Part shown: one piece after another, positions 7,013-13,109 of the stretch | How positions within the stretch are numbered: position 1 is the first letter of the stretch | Layout of the letters: each line of letters begins with the position of its first letter | Origin: Natronomonas sp. | GTDB taxonomy: Archaea > Halobacteriota > Halobacteria > Halobacteriales > Haloarculaceae | Reading direction: 5' to 3' | DNA length: 13,436 nt | Assembly (NCBI GenBank): GCA_007121575.1 | Contig: SKKJ01000187.1 | Coordinates: 1-13,436 of the forward strand | Position numbers and translations under genes: made by a program | The notes under the pieces: model-generated | Told to the model about the DNA's origin: nothing | Databases searched by the model: none | Seen by the model: the letters and a program-made list of their open reading frames with translations, nothing else

Positions 7013-7044
7013 CGACGGGTCGGCCCCGCGTTCGTAGAAGTGAG

Positions 7045-7081
7045 AAGAGAGCCCACGACTTCAGTCGTGGGTGGATGTCAA
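7045..7081 (+). mobile_element. Relic of an IS200/IS605-type (TnpB-associated) right end
   Basis: A perfect 9-bp inverted repeat, CCCACGACT (7052-7060) and AGTCGTGGG (7063-7071), separated by TC, is preceded by GAAGAGAG and followed by TGGATGTCAA. This layout (AG + CCCACGRC hairpin + GGATGTCA) is, from what I know, the usual 3' end of IS1341/IS605-type elements in haloarchaea, where it forms the right-end structure and the 3' part of the TnpB guide RNA. No tnpA or tnpB and no left end are recognisable nearby, so this is a solo remnant or the last piece of a palindrome-associated element. It lies 9 nt beyond the Nudix stop and may now serve as that operon's terminator; the minus strand after the stem is pyrimidine rich (CTCTCTTCTC). 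Confidence 0.7.
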
Positions 7082-7089
7082 AAACAGGT

Positions 7090-7722
7090 TCAGAGGAATC
7101 CGTCGGCTTCCGCGAGCAACAACCCCTCGATCGTCGCGTCGTTCGCTGAGTCGTTCCGTGCGATCGTCAGCGCATCGGGAACTGGAACGGTCACCACATC
7201 GAGGAACTCACTGCCGTCGAGTTTTCGCTCTCCGCGGGTGAACCCCTCGGCCCAGACGATGCCACGGCGGTGTCTGAGAACACCGGTCGAACACCAAAAC
7301 GATTCGAGGAGTTCGATCGAACCGGGGACGAGACCGACTTCCTCCTCGAGTTCGCGCGCGCCGGCCTCGGCATACCCCTCGCCGTCTTCGACGATACCCG
7401 CCGGTAGTTCATAACAGAGTTCGCGGATGGTCGGTCGAAACTGTTCGACCATGACGAGAGAGCGGTCGGTCGGATCCGGGGGCGATTCGGCAGATAGGGT
7501 CACCGCTCGTGCGGTATCCGACAGGCCGAGCGTCGTCGGATCGTCGACCACAGCCACGACGACGACGGCGGCCGGTAGCTCGGCCCAGTAATACCGCTTC
7601 GTTTGTCCGTCCGGAAGTTCGACGAGATCGTACCCGCCGGTGTACCATCCCGTTTCGTACTCGGTGACCGACTCGATAACGGACCACTCGTGATCGACCG
7701 GGCTCGGGTCAGCGTCGGTCAC
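7090..7722 (-). CDS. Nudix hydrolase (ADP-ribose pyrophosphatase-like)
   Basis: This 210-residue protein has an exact Nudix box, G-x5-E-x7-REL-x-EE-x-GL, running from Gly109 through the catalytic helix (RELEEEVGL, 123-131). The N-terminal part has strands around WYTGGYDLVELPDGQ and YYWAELPAAVVVVAVVDD, as in ADP-ribose or NDP-sugar pyrophosphatases, and PGS follows the box at about 133-135. The likely role is hydrolysis of a nucleoside diphosphate linked to another moiety; the substrate is not certain. An acidic insert (residues 60-88) is typical of salt-adapted enzymes. It starts with a GTG at 7720-7722 whose bases overlap the TGA of the upstream DUF5809 gene (GTGA), so it is the last gene of a coupled three-gene operon. 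Confidence 0.93.
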   Translation of the reverse strand: MTDADPSPVDHEWSVIESVTEYETGWYTGGYDLVELPDGQTKRYYWAELPAAVVVVAVVDDPTTLGLSDTARAVTLSAESPPDPTDRSLVMVEQFRPTIRELCYELPAGIVEDGEGYAEAGARELEEEVGLVPGSIELLESFWCSTGVLRHRRGIVWAEGFTRGERKLDGSEFLDVVTVPVPDALTIARNDSANDATIEGLLLAEADGFL

Positions 7723-8177
7723 AGCGGTTCCCCCGTCAATCGCTCACGATACAGTCGATTGAACGCCATTCGTCGAACGGTGCCGACCGCCGCCTCCGGT
7801 TCGTTCTCGAACGTGGCCGCGACCGCGGTCTGCGCAGGTTCGGAAACGTGCCACGCAACGTTTCCGACGGTATCGCCTCCGGCGATATGAACGTCGTGTG
7901 TATATGCGCGACGCCACGAATCGAACGTCTCCGAATCGGCGACGTGCACTTCGAGTGACTCCGCGAAAATCGCTTGTCGGGCCGTCTCGATGACATCGCT
8001 ATGTACGCGTTGTTGGTACGTTTCACGATCGAAGTCCATCGCCTTCGCGACGGCTCGAACGACGACTTGCGCTGTCGAAGCGAGTTCCCGATAGCGGCGC
8101 TCGGCCTCAGACCACGAGACGGGAGCGAACGTGCCGTATACGAGATCTTCGGATTCGGAGATGTCTGTCGGGGTCAC
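7719..8177 (-). CDS. DUF5809 family protein
   Basis: This is a 152-residue soluble protein. Its blocks LVYGTFAP (12-19), RYRELASTAQVVVRAVAKAM (28-47), VIETARQAIFAESLEVHV and VGTVRRMAFNRLYRERL (131-147) match the haloarchaeal family DUF5809 as I remember it. It is mostly alpha-helical with acidic linkers, and no catalytic motif or metal site is evident. The GTG start (8175-8177) overlaps the stop of the DUF5810 gene as GTGA, and its own stop overlaps the Nudix start in the same way. The steady 4-nt overlaps argue for a stoichiometric unit or a shared pathway. The function is unknown. Confidence 0.85.
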   Translation of the reverse strand: MTPTDISESEDLVYGTFAPVSWSEAERRYRELASTAQVVVRAVAKAMDFDRETYQQRVHSDVIETARQAIFAESLEVHVADSETFDSWRRAYTHDVHIAGGDTVGNVAWHVSEPAQTAVAATFENEPEAAVGTVRRMAFNRLYRERLTGEPL

Positions 8178-8626
8178 TCTTCAGCCTCCTCCTCCTCATC
8201 GGTAAGCATCTGTCGCGTCAGTTCTTTGGCTTCTTCGAGCACCGCTTCAGTCTCTGCATCAAACGGTCCAGCCATGTCGGTACCACCACCTGGATGTGTC
8301 TCGCCGCGGGCGTGAGAGTGCGTTCGACCGTGCTGATGTTCATCGAACAGTGCGCCGGATCGCTCTGAAAGCGGATCTCCGGGTTCGCTTTCGGATTCGA
8401 GTCCGCCAGCCGTATCGTCGAAAATCCGTGGAAATTCGGTTTCTTCGACTCGCTCGGAGACGACTGTGGCGAGTTCGCGCTCGTTCATTTCGTTCCACCC
8501 CGAAGCGTGATCGTCGAGCCACATCTCGTGCTCATCATCGCCCAATATCGCGGTGAACGCGAGATGATTCGCGAGGTGTCCCGCATCGGCTTGGGGATCC
8601 GAACAGACGGGGCAGGCGTATCCCAT
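8174..8626 (-). CDS. DUF5810 zinc-finger protein with His-rich acidic tail
   Basis: This is a 150-residue protein. The N-terminus MGYACPVCSDPQADAGHLANH forms a C2H2-type finger (Cys5, Cys8, His17, His21), and a conserved-looking helical part follows to about residue 70. Then comes a low-complexity linker with a His cluster (His97, 99, 103, 105, 111) and a final helix ETEAVLEEAKELTRQML (125-141) with an acidic end. This matches haloarchaeal DUF5810. The frame runs 30 codons further upstream, but I chose the ATG at 8624-8626 because MGYACPVC is the family start. It is the first gene of the operon with DUF5809 and Nudix. Nucleic-acid or protein binding is a guess from the finger; no function is established. 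Confidence 0.87.
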   Translation of the reverse strand: MGYACPVCSDPQADAGHLANHLAFTAILGDDEHEMWLDDHASGWNEMNERELATVVSERVEETEFPRIFDDTAGGLESESEPGDPLSERSGALFDEHQHGRTHSHARGETHPGGGTDMAGPFDAETEAVLEEAKELTRQMLTDEEEEAEE

Positions 8627-8673
8627 GTTTCGATGTGAGTGCGCCAAGCGCAAAACGACTGCGTTCGAGAGAA

Positions 8674-8690
8674 AGCTGTTAGAGACAGCT
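8674..8690. repeat. Short inverted repeat upstream of the DUF5810 operon
   Basis: AGCTGT (8674-8679) and ACAGCT (8685-8690) form a perfect 6-bp inverted repeat with a 5-nt spacer, 48-64 nt before the DUF5810 ATG. It could be an operator or chance. The surrounding 8627-8864 gap is more AT-rich than its neighbours and holds no gene that I can support. Confidence 0.35.
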
Positions 8691-8830
8691 AGAAAACAAG
8701 CTCTACCGAGCATCATGGTATCGCGAGAACGGACAGTTCGACGAGAACATATACAAATAGTGATAGTAAGGGAATAATACGGCGGTAGAGGCTAATTGAA
8801 TAGATATCAAGAACGCTAGCAATAACGAGG

Positions 8831-8840
8831 ATTTAAGTAT
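8831..8840 (+). promoter_or_regulatory. TATA element for the esterase gene
   Basis: ATTTAAGTAT is centred about 30 nt before the GTG at 8865, the haloarchaeal spacing. It is the main support for that start. Confidence 0.6.
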
Positions 8841-8864
8841 CCCTGAACGGTTAGAAAGGATATT

Positions 8865-9737
8865 GTGTCAGTTGGTACATCTCCACAAGGGCTGACGATT
8901 CCGTGGGCGATACTTCGGAGCCTCAGACGGCTTCGCGACGCCAAGCGGCGGGGGGGATGTGCTGTCGGATGTGCGTTCGAACGGACTGACGACAGCCGCC
9001 TTCCGTGGTCGACGAACGGTGCATACGGTGGGTGGGGTGGACATGGGTATCACGGAACACAGACGGATAGCGATCGAAGACCGGTCATCTTCGTCCACGG
9101 TAACCAGCGCGATGCGTGCGATTGGGAGGCACACGCGGAGTTCTTCTTACAGCGCGGCTACGCTGGCGACGATCTGTGGGCAATCAGCTTCAAAGAGGGG
9201 ACGTCTAGCCACGAATCGATGGCCGAACAGCTCGATGCCTTTATCGGTGAGATCCAAGCACAGACCGGTAAAAAGACGGTCGATGTGGTCGGACATAGTC
9301 TCGGCGTCACGGGACTTCGCTACTGGCTCGTCAGTCGAAGCCGGTTCGAGTGGGTCAACACGTTCGTCGGACTGGCCGGGGCAAACCATGGGACCGTGCT
9401 CTGTACGTGGTGTTCGGACGCGGGGATCAACGGCGGCCCATACAGCAGCAGTGAATTTCTCCGAGCGGATTACGAAACCATTCCGAACCATCCGCTTTCG
9501 GTATTGAACATAAACGAAACACCAGGCGATATCGAGTATTACACGCTCCGCGGGACCGATGACAACCTCTTTTGGCGCTGTCAGGATAGTCCGATACTCG
9601 ATGGAGCGACGAACGTGCTGTTGGAAACAGATCACGACGGGGTCCGAGCCGACCAGACGGCTATGGAGCGGATTTATCAGTGGGTTTCGGGATCCCATCC
9701 GTATAACGCCCAAGATCAAACCGCGCTTCCAAAATAA
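8865..9737 (+). CDS. LipA-like alpha/beta-hydrolase (lipase class 2 type esterase)
   Basis: This is a 290-residue protein. From residue 72 it is a clear alpha/beta hydrolase: PVIFVHGN (73-80, oxyanion region), the nucleophile elbow GHSLG with Ser145, then YYTLRGTDDNL with a likely catalytic Asp at 232 or 233, and His257 in ETDHDGV. The LDGATNV block resembles Bacillus LipA (Lipase_2 family). Haloarchaeal relatives are usually exported through the Tat pathway, but residues 1-70 here are basic and lack a hydrophobic signal segment. The GTG start fits the TATA spacing. A neighbouring frame carries a twin-Arg-like SRRQ just before a seven-G run (8950-8956), so a frameshift in this N-terminal region is possible. 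The core is intact and probably active. The substrate is unknown. Confidence 0.88.
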   Translation: MSVGTSPQGLTIPWAILRSLRRLRDAKRRGGCAVGCAFERTDDSRLPWSTNGAYGGWGGHGYHGTQTDSDRRPVIFVHGNQRDACDWEAHAEFFLQRGYAGDDLWAISFKEGTSSHESMAEQLDAFIGEIQAQTGKKTVDVVGHSLGVTGLRYWLVSRSRFEWVNTFVGLAGANHGTVLCTWCSDAGINGGPYSSSEFLRADYETIPNHPLSVLNINETPGDIEYYTLRGTDDNLFWRCQDSPILDGATNVLLETDHDGVRADQTAMERIYQWVSGSHPYNAQDQTALPK

Positions 9738-9789
9738 CCGACAACGGACCGGGCGTCACGCTTACCAGCCACCACGGCCAATATCGAGT

Positions 9790-10077
9790 ATGGCAGACCG
9801 GATCATGAGGGTCAACGCGTACACGACGTTGGATCTTCTGGAAGGTGAAGCCGAAGGTCACGACTTCACCGAAGAAGCGTACGCCGTCTTGAACGTAACG
9901 AGTCCCAAGACGAACCCAGACCACGTTTCGCTGCAGATTGAACTAGATAACACGGAGCTCGAGACGCTACAGCCGCATGCGGATACCGTCAGACTGTCGG
10001 CCGAAGAAGCGAGGACGATCGCGGCCGATCTGCAAAAACACGCGAAGAAGGTTGAAACAGCGGAATCAGTCGAATAG
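9790..10077 (+). CDS. DUF6360 family protein
   Basis: This is a 95-residue acidic protein. MRVNAYTTLDLLEGEAEGHDFTEEAYAVLNVTSP and a middle DHVSLQIELDN with a closing AEEARTIAADLQKHAKKVE helix match the haloarchaeal family DUF6360 in length and wording. The pattern of strands then a helix suggests a small alpha/beta domain; no active site is visible and the function is unknown. The frame is open far upstream over the esterase, but the ATG at 9790-9792 (MADRIM) is chosen because GCTTACC near 9760-9766 sits about 27 nt before it. The internal ATG at 9805 is the alternative. It ends 17 nt from the convergent ASCH gene. Confidence 0.83.
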   Translation: MADRIMRVNAYTTLDLLEGEAEGHDFTEEAYAVLNVTSPKTNPDHVSLQIELDNTELETLQPHADTVRLSAEEARTIAADLQKHAKKVETAESVE

Positions 10078-10094
10078 CCGCCGATAACGGCAAA

Positions 10095-10418
10095 TTACTC
10101 GACGGGTTCGAATCGGTAGGTTCTGATTTCGCTCGTGTCGTCCCATTCGAAATCGCCGTGGTGAACCGCCTGCATTCGTTCTTTATACGCCGTAAGCGAC
10201 GGCGAGCCCTCTCGGCGGGCATCGGCGTCGGTTAGATCGCCGAGCGTTCTGTCGTCGACGCTCGTCACTTCAAACCTCGTTCCATCGATGAGGAAGGTAT
10301 CCCCCGCCGACGCATACCGGTTCGAGGCACCGCGGCTGAGCTGCGTTATCTCACCGTCGAGTACCGCCGTTTTCACGCGTTCGTTCGGCAAAAGCGCGTC
10401 CGGATCTATTTCAGGCAT
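10095..10418 (-). CDS. ASCH-domain protein (PUA-like fold)
   Basis: This is a 107-residue single-domain protein. The features fit the ASCH/PUA-like fold: an early LLPNERVKTAVLDGEITQL strand, the metal- or ligand-site-like AGDTFLIDGTRFEVTSV (38-54), LGDLTDADARREGSPSL (59-75) and YKERM near residue 80. ASCH proteins are thought to bind RNA or act on modified nucleosides; no substrate is established for this branch. The ATG at 10416-10418 is preceded by TTAA at 10443-10446 at the right spacing, so its promoter overlaps the last codon of the DUF5518 gene. It is convergent with DUF6360 across 17 nt. Confidence 0.85.
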   Translation of the reverse strand: MPEIDPDALLPNERVKTAVLDGEITQLSRGASNRYASAGDTFLIDGTRFEVTSVDDRTLGDLTDADARREGSPSLTAYKERMQAVHHGDFEWDDTSEIRTYRFEPVE

Positions 10419-10442
10419 ATGCGTACTAGTACGTTCAACCCC

Positions 10443-10805
10443 TTAACCGCTGAGGACGCCGCCGATCGCACCGCCGATCGCGCTATCGATCGCCAACAGT
10501 AACGCGATAATCGCACCGATCGCAAAGACGCCAACGCCACCGAGCAAACCGAACGGGCCGCCGATCGACACCCCGACGAGCGAGACGGCAAGGGCGAGTA
10601 AAAGCGCGATCAAAAGCCCGCCGAACGCACCGGCTAACAGCCCGTGCCAAAGGCCGCTGAAGAATCCACCGCCGGCGAGATAACCGGCGACGAAGCCGGC
10701 GATGAGACCGGCGAAGATGTGTCCGATAACGGGGACTGCAAACGCGAACAGGCTCGCGATAACGCCGACGAGAAATCCGACGAGAACCGCCTTCCAATCA
10801 GTCAT
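10443..10805 (-). CDS. DUF5518 family glycine-rich membrane protein
   Basis: This is a 120-residue, almost entirely hydrophobic protein: about four membrane segments (roughly 5-25, 28-46, 52-78, 83-105) rich in Gly and Ala (AGLIAGFVAGYLAGGGFFSG, GGLLIALLLALAVSL), with a short Met-Thr-Asp-Trp-Lys N-terminus. This matches the haloarchaeal DUF5518 group of small multi-pass proteins. Gly-zipper-like spacing suggests tight helix packing. No transport motif is visible and the function is unknown. The ATG is at 10803-10805 with a TATA element about 25 nt before it. It lies 89 nt downstream of the SWIM gene. Confidence 0.83.
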   Translation of the reverse strand: MTDWKAVLVGFLVGVIASLFAFAVPVIGHIFAGLIAGFVAGYLAGGGFFSGLWHGLLAGAFGGLLIALLLALAVSLVGVSIGGPFGLLGGVGVFAIGAIIALLLAIDSAIGGAIGGVLSG

Positions 10806-10826
10806 ATAGGAGCTATGTCGGGAGCG

Positions 10827-10833
10827 AATAAAT
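10827..10833 (-). promoter_or_regulatory. TATA element for the DUF5518 gene
   Basis: The minus strand reads ATTTATT, about 25 nt before the ATG, consistent with a leaderless transcript separate from the SWIM gene. Confidence 0.6.
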
Positions 10834-10894
10834 GAGTGATGCCCTACCGCGCTTCGATGAGCGCTGCGTGCCGCGTTTTCGTTTAACGCGTGTG

Positions 10895-11542
10895 TTATTC
10901 GATCAGCATCTCATCGCGAGCCGCGAGCCGCGAGCGAGGGAACGCATACCGGGGTCGATCGTCGAGTCCGGCTTCCGAAGCGCCGCTGAACGGATACACG
11001 ACCTCGACGATCGGATCGGATGGTGGATAGCCATCGTTTTTCGGATACTCGGCGACGGTACACCCGGCGGCCTCGATGAACCGCTCGTCGGCAGCCTCAT
11101 CGATGAGACGGTAGACGATGAGGGAATCCCCGGTTTCTCTGTCGGTCACGATATCGCCGCGTTCGAGCCAACAGTCCTGACAGACTGTCGGACCGAATTC
11201 GGGAACGAAGGACGGTCGACGACAGACCGCGCAGTCCGCACGCGTTCGACCCGGTGGCGGGACGCGCCGTTCCGTCACCTCGATGGCGACGCGCCGCAGG
11301 TGTTTACAACGCTCGCCGCGAATTTCGTGATCGGGACACGAACAATCGCCGCTCAACAGATCGACGAGATACGTCTTTCCGGAGCCGCTCGAAACGCGGT
11401 ACCGACCGTTACCGAGAGGGACGACCGCCATCGGCTCGGTCCACGCCCGCACCGCCCGATCGTCGAGTTTTCGCGTGTCGGGTGCGAGGGGTCGACGGCG
11501 GGGAGAGTCCGATGACGCTGGTGTGTATGCTGGATGCGTCAT
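10895..11542 (-). CDS. SWIM zinc-finger protein with second zinc ribbon
   Basis: This is a 215-residue protein. A SWIM finger is clear: Cys67-x-Cys69 in GDCSCPDHE and Cys79-x-His81 in ERCKHLRRV, preceded by the typical strand pair GRYRVSSGSGKTYLVD. A second Cys set follows, Cys104-x2-Cys107 and Cys121-x2-Cys124, likely a ribbon. The C-terminal part (about 126-215) contains SLIVYRLIDEAADERFI and EVVYPFSG and has no family that I recognise. SWIM domains bind DNA or proteins and recur in haloarchaeal proteins of unknown role. The ATG at 11540-11542 has a weak TATA-like CTCATAAC on the minus strand (11569-11576). Cotranscription with DUF5518 is unlikely, since that gene has its own TATA. Confidence 0.88.
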   Translation of the reverse strand: MTHPAYTPASSDSPRRRPLAPDTRKLDDRAVRAWTEPMAVVPLGNGRYRVSSGSGKTYLVDLLSGDCSCPDHEIRGERCKHLRRVAIEVTERRVPPPGRTRADCAVCRRPSFVPEFGPTVCQDCWLERGDIVTDRETGDSLIVYRLIDEAADERFIEAAGCTVAEYPKNDGYPPSDPIVEVVYPFSGASEAGLDDRPRYAFPRSRLAARDEMLIE

Positions 11543-11761
11543 ATGCGGTGATATCTACGTGTTCGAGGGTTATGAGCTGTTCGTCGATGCCGATACGTGG
11601 GGTGTACACGCGTATACTGAGCCCAACTCGCGGATCGTCCATCTCCGGTCATCATCCCGTGCTTCTCACTACCCGGAGCGCGCTGTTCGCTGGGTGTCCT
11701 CCCACTTACGTCTCGCAACGCCTTCGAAGCGTTTTTCTCCTACAGCACCGCACTCGTTGGC

Positions 11762-11959
11762 ATGGACCGGGATGCCGTCGTCGAAGCCGTGGTCGCCCTC
11801 ATCGGTGTCGGGACGCTCGCCGTTATCATCATGTGGATCGGCAACACGTACACCAACGAGACGTTGACCGACGAAGGCGGACTCATGTTAGTCGCCTCGG
11901 TGGCGTTTTTCATCGTCTTTATGTCGGCGATCGGCGTCGGACTGTCGCGGCGTTACTGA
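11762..11959 (+). CDS. Small two-helix membrane protein (DUF7472-like)
   Basis: This is a 65-residue protein with two hydrophobic segments, about residues 7-26 (VEAVVALIGVGTLAVIIMWI) and 41-61 (LMLVASVAFFIVFMSAIGVGL), joined by a polar loop GNTYTNETLTDEGG, and ending SRRY. It fits the small membrane families near priL in haloarchaea, and I believe DUF7472, with moderate certainty. The function is unknown. The start is ATG 11762-11764; a T-rich GTTTTTCT at 11731-11738 is at about -27. Its stop overlaps the 3' end of priL by 7 nt (11953-11959) in convergent orientation. The 219-nt stretch 11543-11761 before it holds no gene that I can support. Confidence 0.75.
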   Translation: MDRDAVVEAVVALIGVGTLAVIIMWIGNTYTNETLTDEGGLMLVASVAFFIVFMSAIGVGLSRRY

Positions 11960-13008
11960 CGCCAGTCGGCGATCCGATCGGCCGGCGTCTGCTGTATGCG
12001 TTTTTCATAATACGACAACGGGTGCCGAATCGTTTCGCAGGTATCGTCCATCTCCACACAGAGATCGTACTCGTCCATCACGACACACGACGGCGGTGCG
12101 GTGACGCTCGTCTCATCGTCGCGAAGTCGGCCGACCTGCTCGCGGACGGTATCTGCAGCCTCGCCGGACACCGAACACAGCGTGACGACCTCCTCAGCGT
12201 CGAGGCCCGTCGCGAGCAAGAACGAAACGAGCGAAAACCGCGCGTGATCGTCCAGCAGTTCGCCATCCCTCACTCGTGATAACAGCGATCGCATACACGG
12301 CGGAAACAGCCCAGGGACCACCGCCTCGAACGACATCGGAGGGTCGAGATCGGCGATCGATCGTTTAATCGAGGCGAGTTCCGGCGACAGCGGTTCGGCG
12401 ATGCTCTCGGGAACGGAAAGCGGCAGTCCGTCCGCGACGTTATCCGCGACGGCCTCACGCAAGAGCGTGTAGAGCTCCGGCCGGGTGATCGAGACCGTTC
12501 CCTGATCGAGGGGCCGGCGGGTGAGTCGCCACTCGTCGCCGTCGAGTTCGGCGGCGAGTTCGAGATACGTCGCGACGTTCACATCGAATTCACCGTCTCC
12601 AATGGGTCTAACGCCGCCGGTAAGGTCGAAATCTGCGAGTAACTGTTCGAGCGTGAGCCGATCGGCACCCGTGCTTTTCAACTCGAGATCGGCTTCGAAA
12701 TCCTCGACGAACCGCTCGCGGGCTGTCGCCGCCTCCGCGGCGGCATACTTTTCGGTCGCTCCCGGAACGTCGAGCAGCGAGACGAGCACTCGAGCGACGG
12801 GATACGAAAGCAGTTCCGCACGGGAACTCCACAGCCGTGGCTCCGCGGGGGCCGTCGTCCCGTCCAAGAGCGCGCGCTTGACCCGCTCGTGACCGCGCTC
12901 GACCGCCGGGCCGTTCTCCGCGATGAGCGCGGCGAGATCGATATCGGCGGCCTCGACCGCGGTCCGCGAGACGTCCAAGAACGGATACCGGGCGTGGAGC
13001 CGCTCCAT
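11953..13008 (-). CDS. priL: DNA primase large subunit PriL
   Basis: This 351-residue subunit of the archaeal heterodimeric primase, with PriS, regulates primer initiation and length in replication. The family start RLHARYPFL is residues 3-11. The C-terminal iron-sulfur domain is complete: Cys238 (PPCM), Cys308 (PPSC), Cys317 (DLC) and Cys324 (DTCETIRHPLSYYEKR); Cys278 is extra. The frame extends to a GTG at 13101, but I chose the ATG at 13006-13008 because homologues begin with this motif and because a TATA (TTTATC on the minus strand, 13033-13038) is about 27 nt ahead, giving a leaderless start. A long reading would add 31 codons lying over that promoter. priS is not in the window. Its 3' end overlaps the small membrane protein gene by 7 nt. 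Confidence 0.94.
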   Translation of the reverse strand: MERLHARYPFLDVSRTAVEAADIDLAALIAENGPAVERGHERVKRALLDGTTAPAEPRLWSSRAELLSYPVARVLVSLLDVPGATEKYAAAEAATARERFVEDFEADLELKSTGADRLTLEQLLADFDLTGGVRPIGDGEFDVNVATYLELAAELDGDEWRLTRRPLDQGTVSITRPELYTLLREAVADNVADGLPLSVPESIAEPLSPELASIKRSIADLDPPMSFEAVVPGLFPPCMRSLLSRVRDGELLDDHARFSLVSFLLATGLDAEEVVTLCSVSGEAADTVREQVGRLRDDETSVTAPPSCVVMDEYDLCVEMDDTCETIRHPLSYYEKRIQQTPADRIADWRQ

Positions 13009-13032
13009 ACCCACCGGTATCGCGGCGGGGCC

Positions 13033-13038
13033 GATAAA
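13033..13038 (-). promoter_or_regulatory. TATA element for priL
   Basis: The minus strand reads TTTATC, centred about 27 nt before the ATG at 13008. It supports that start over the GTG at 13101. Confidence 0.6.
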
Positions 13039-13109
13039 CGCACCGACCTGTGGGACCCACGAGTTCGCGAGCGATACGCCTTTCAAGCCCGCCGTCCTCA
13101 CGGTTATCC

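Noticed and set aside
11254..12279. Rightward 341-codon frame
   Set aside because: It crosses the SWIM gene, an intergenic region and the iron-sulfur end of priL on the opposite strand; the composition is Arg-rich and no domain is visible.
13009..13101. Longer N-terminus for PriL from a GTG at 13101
   Set aside because: PriL homologues begin with the RLHARYPF motif at the chosen ATG, and a TATA element lies inside the would-be extension at the leaderless distance.
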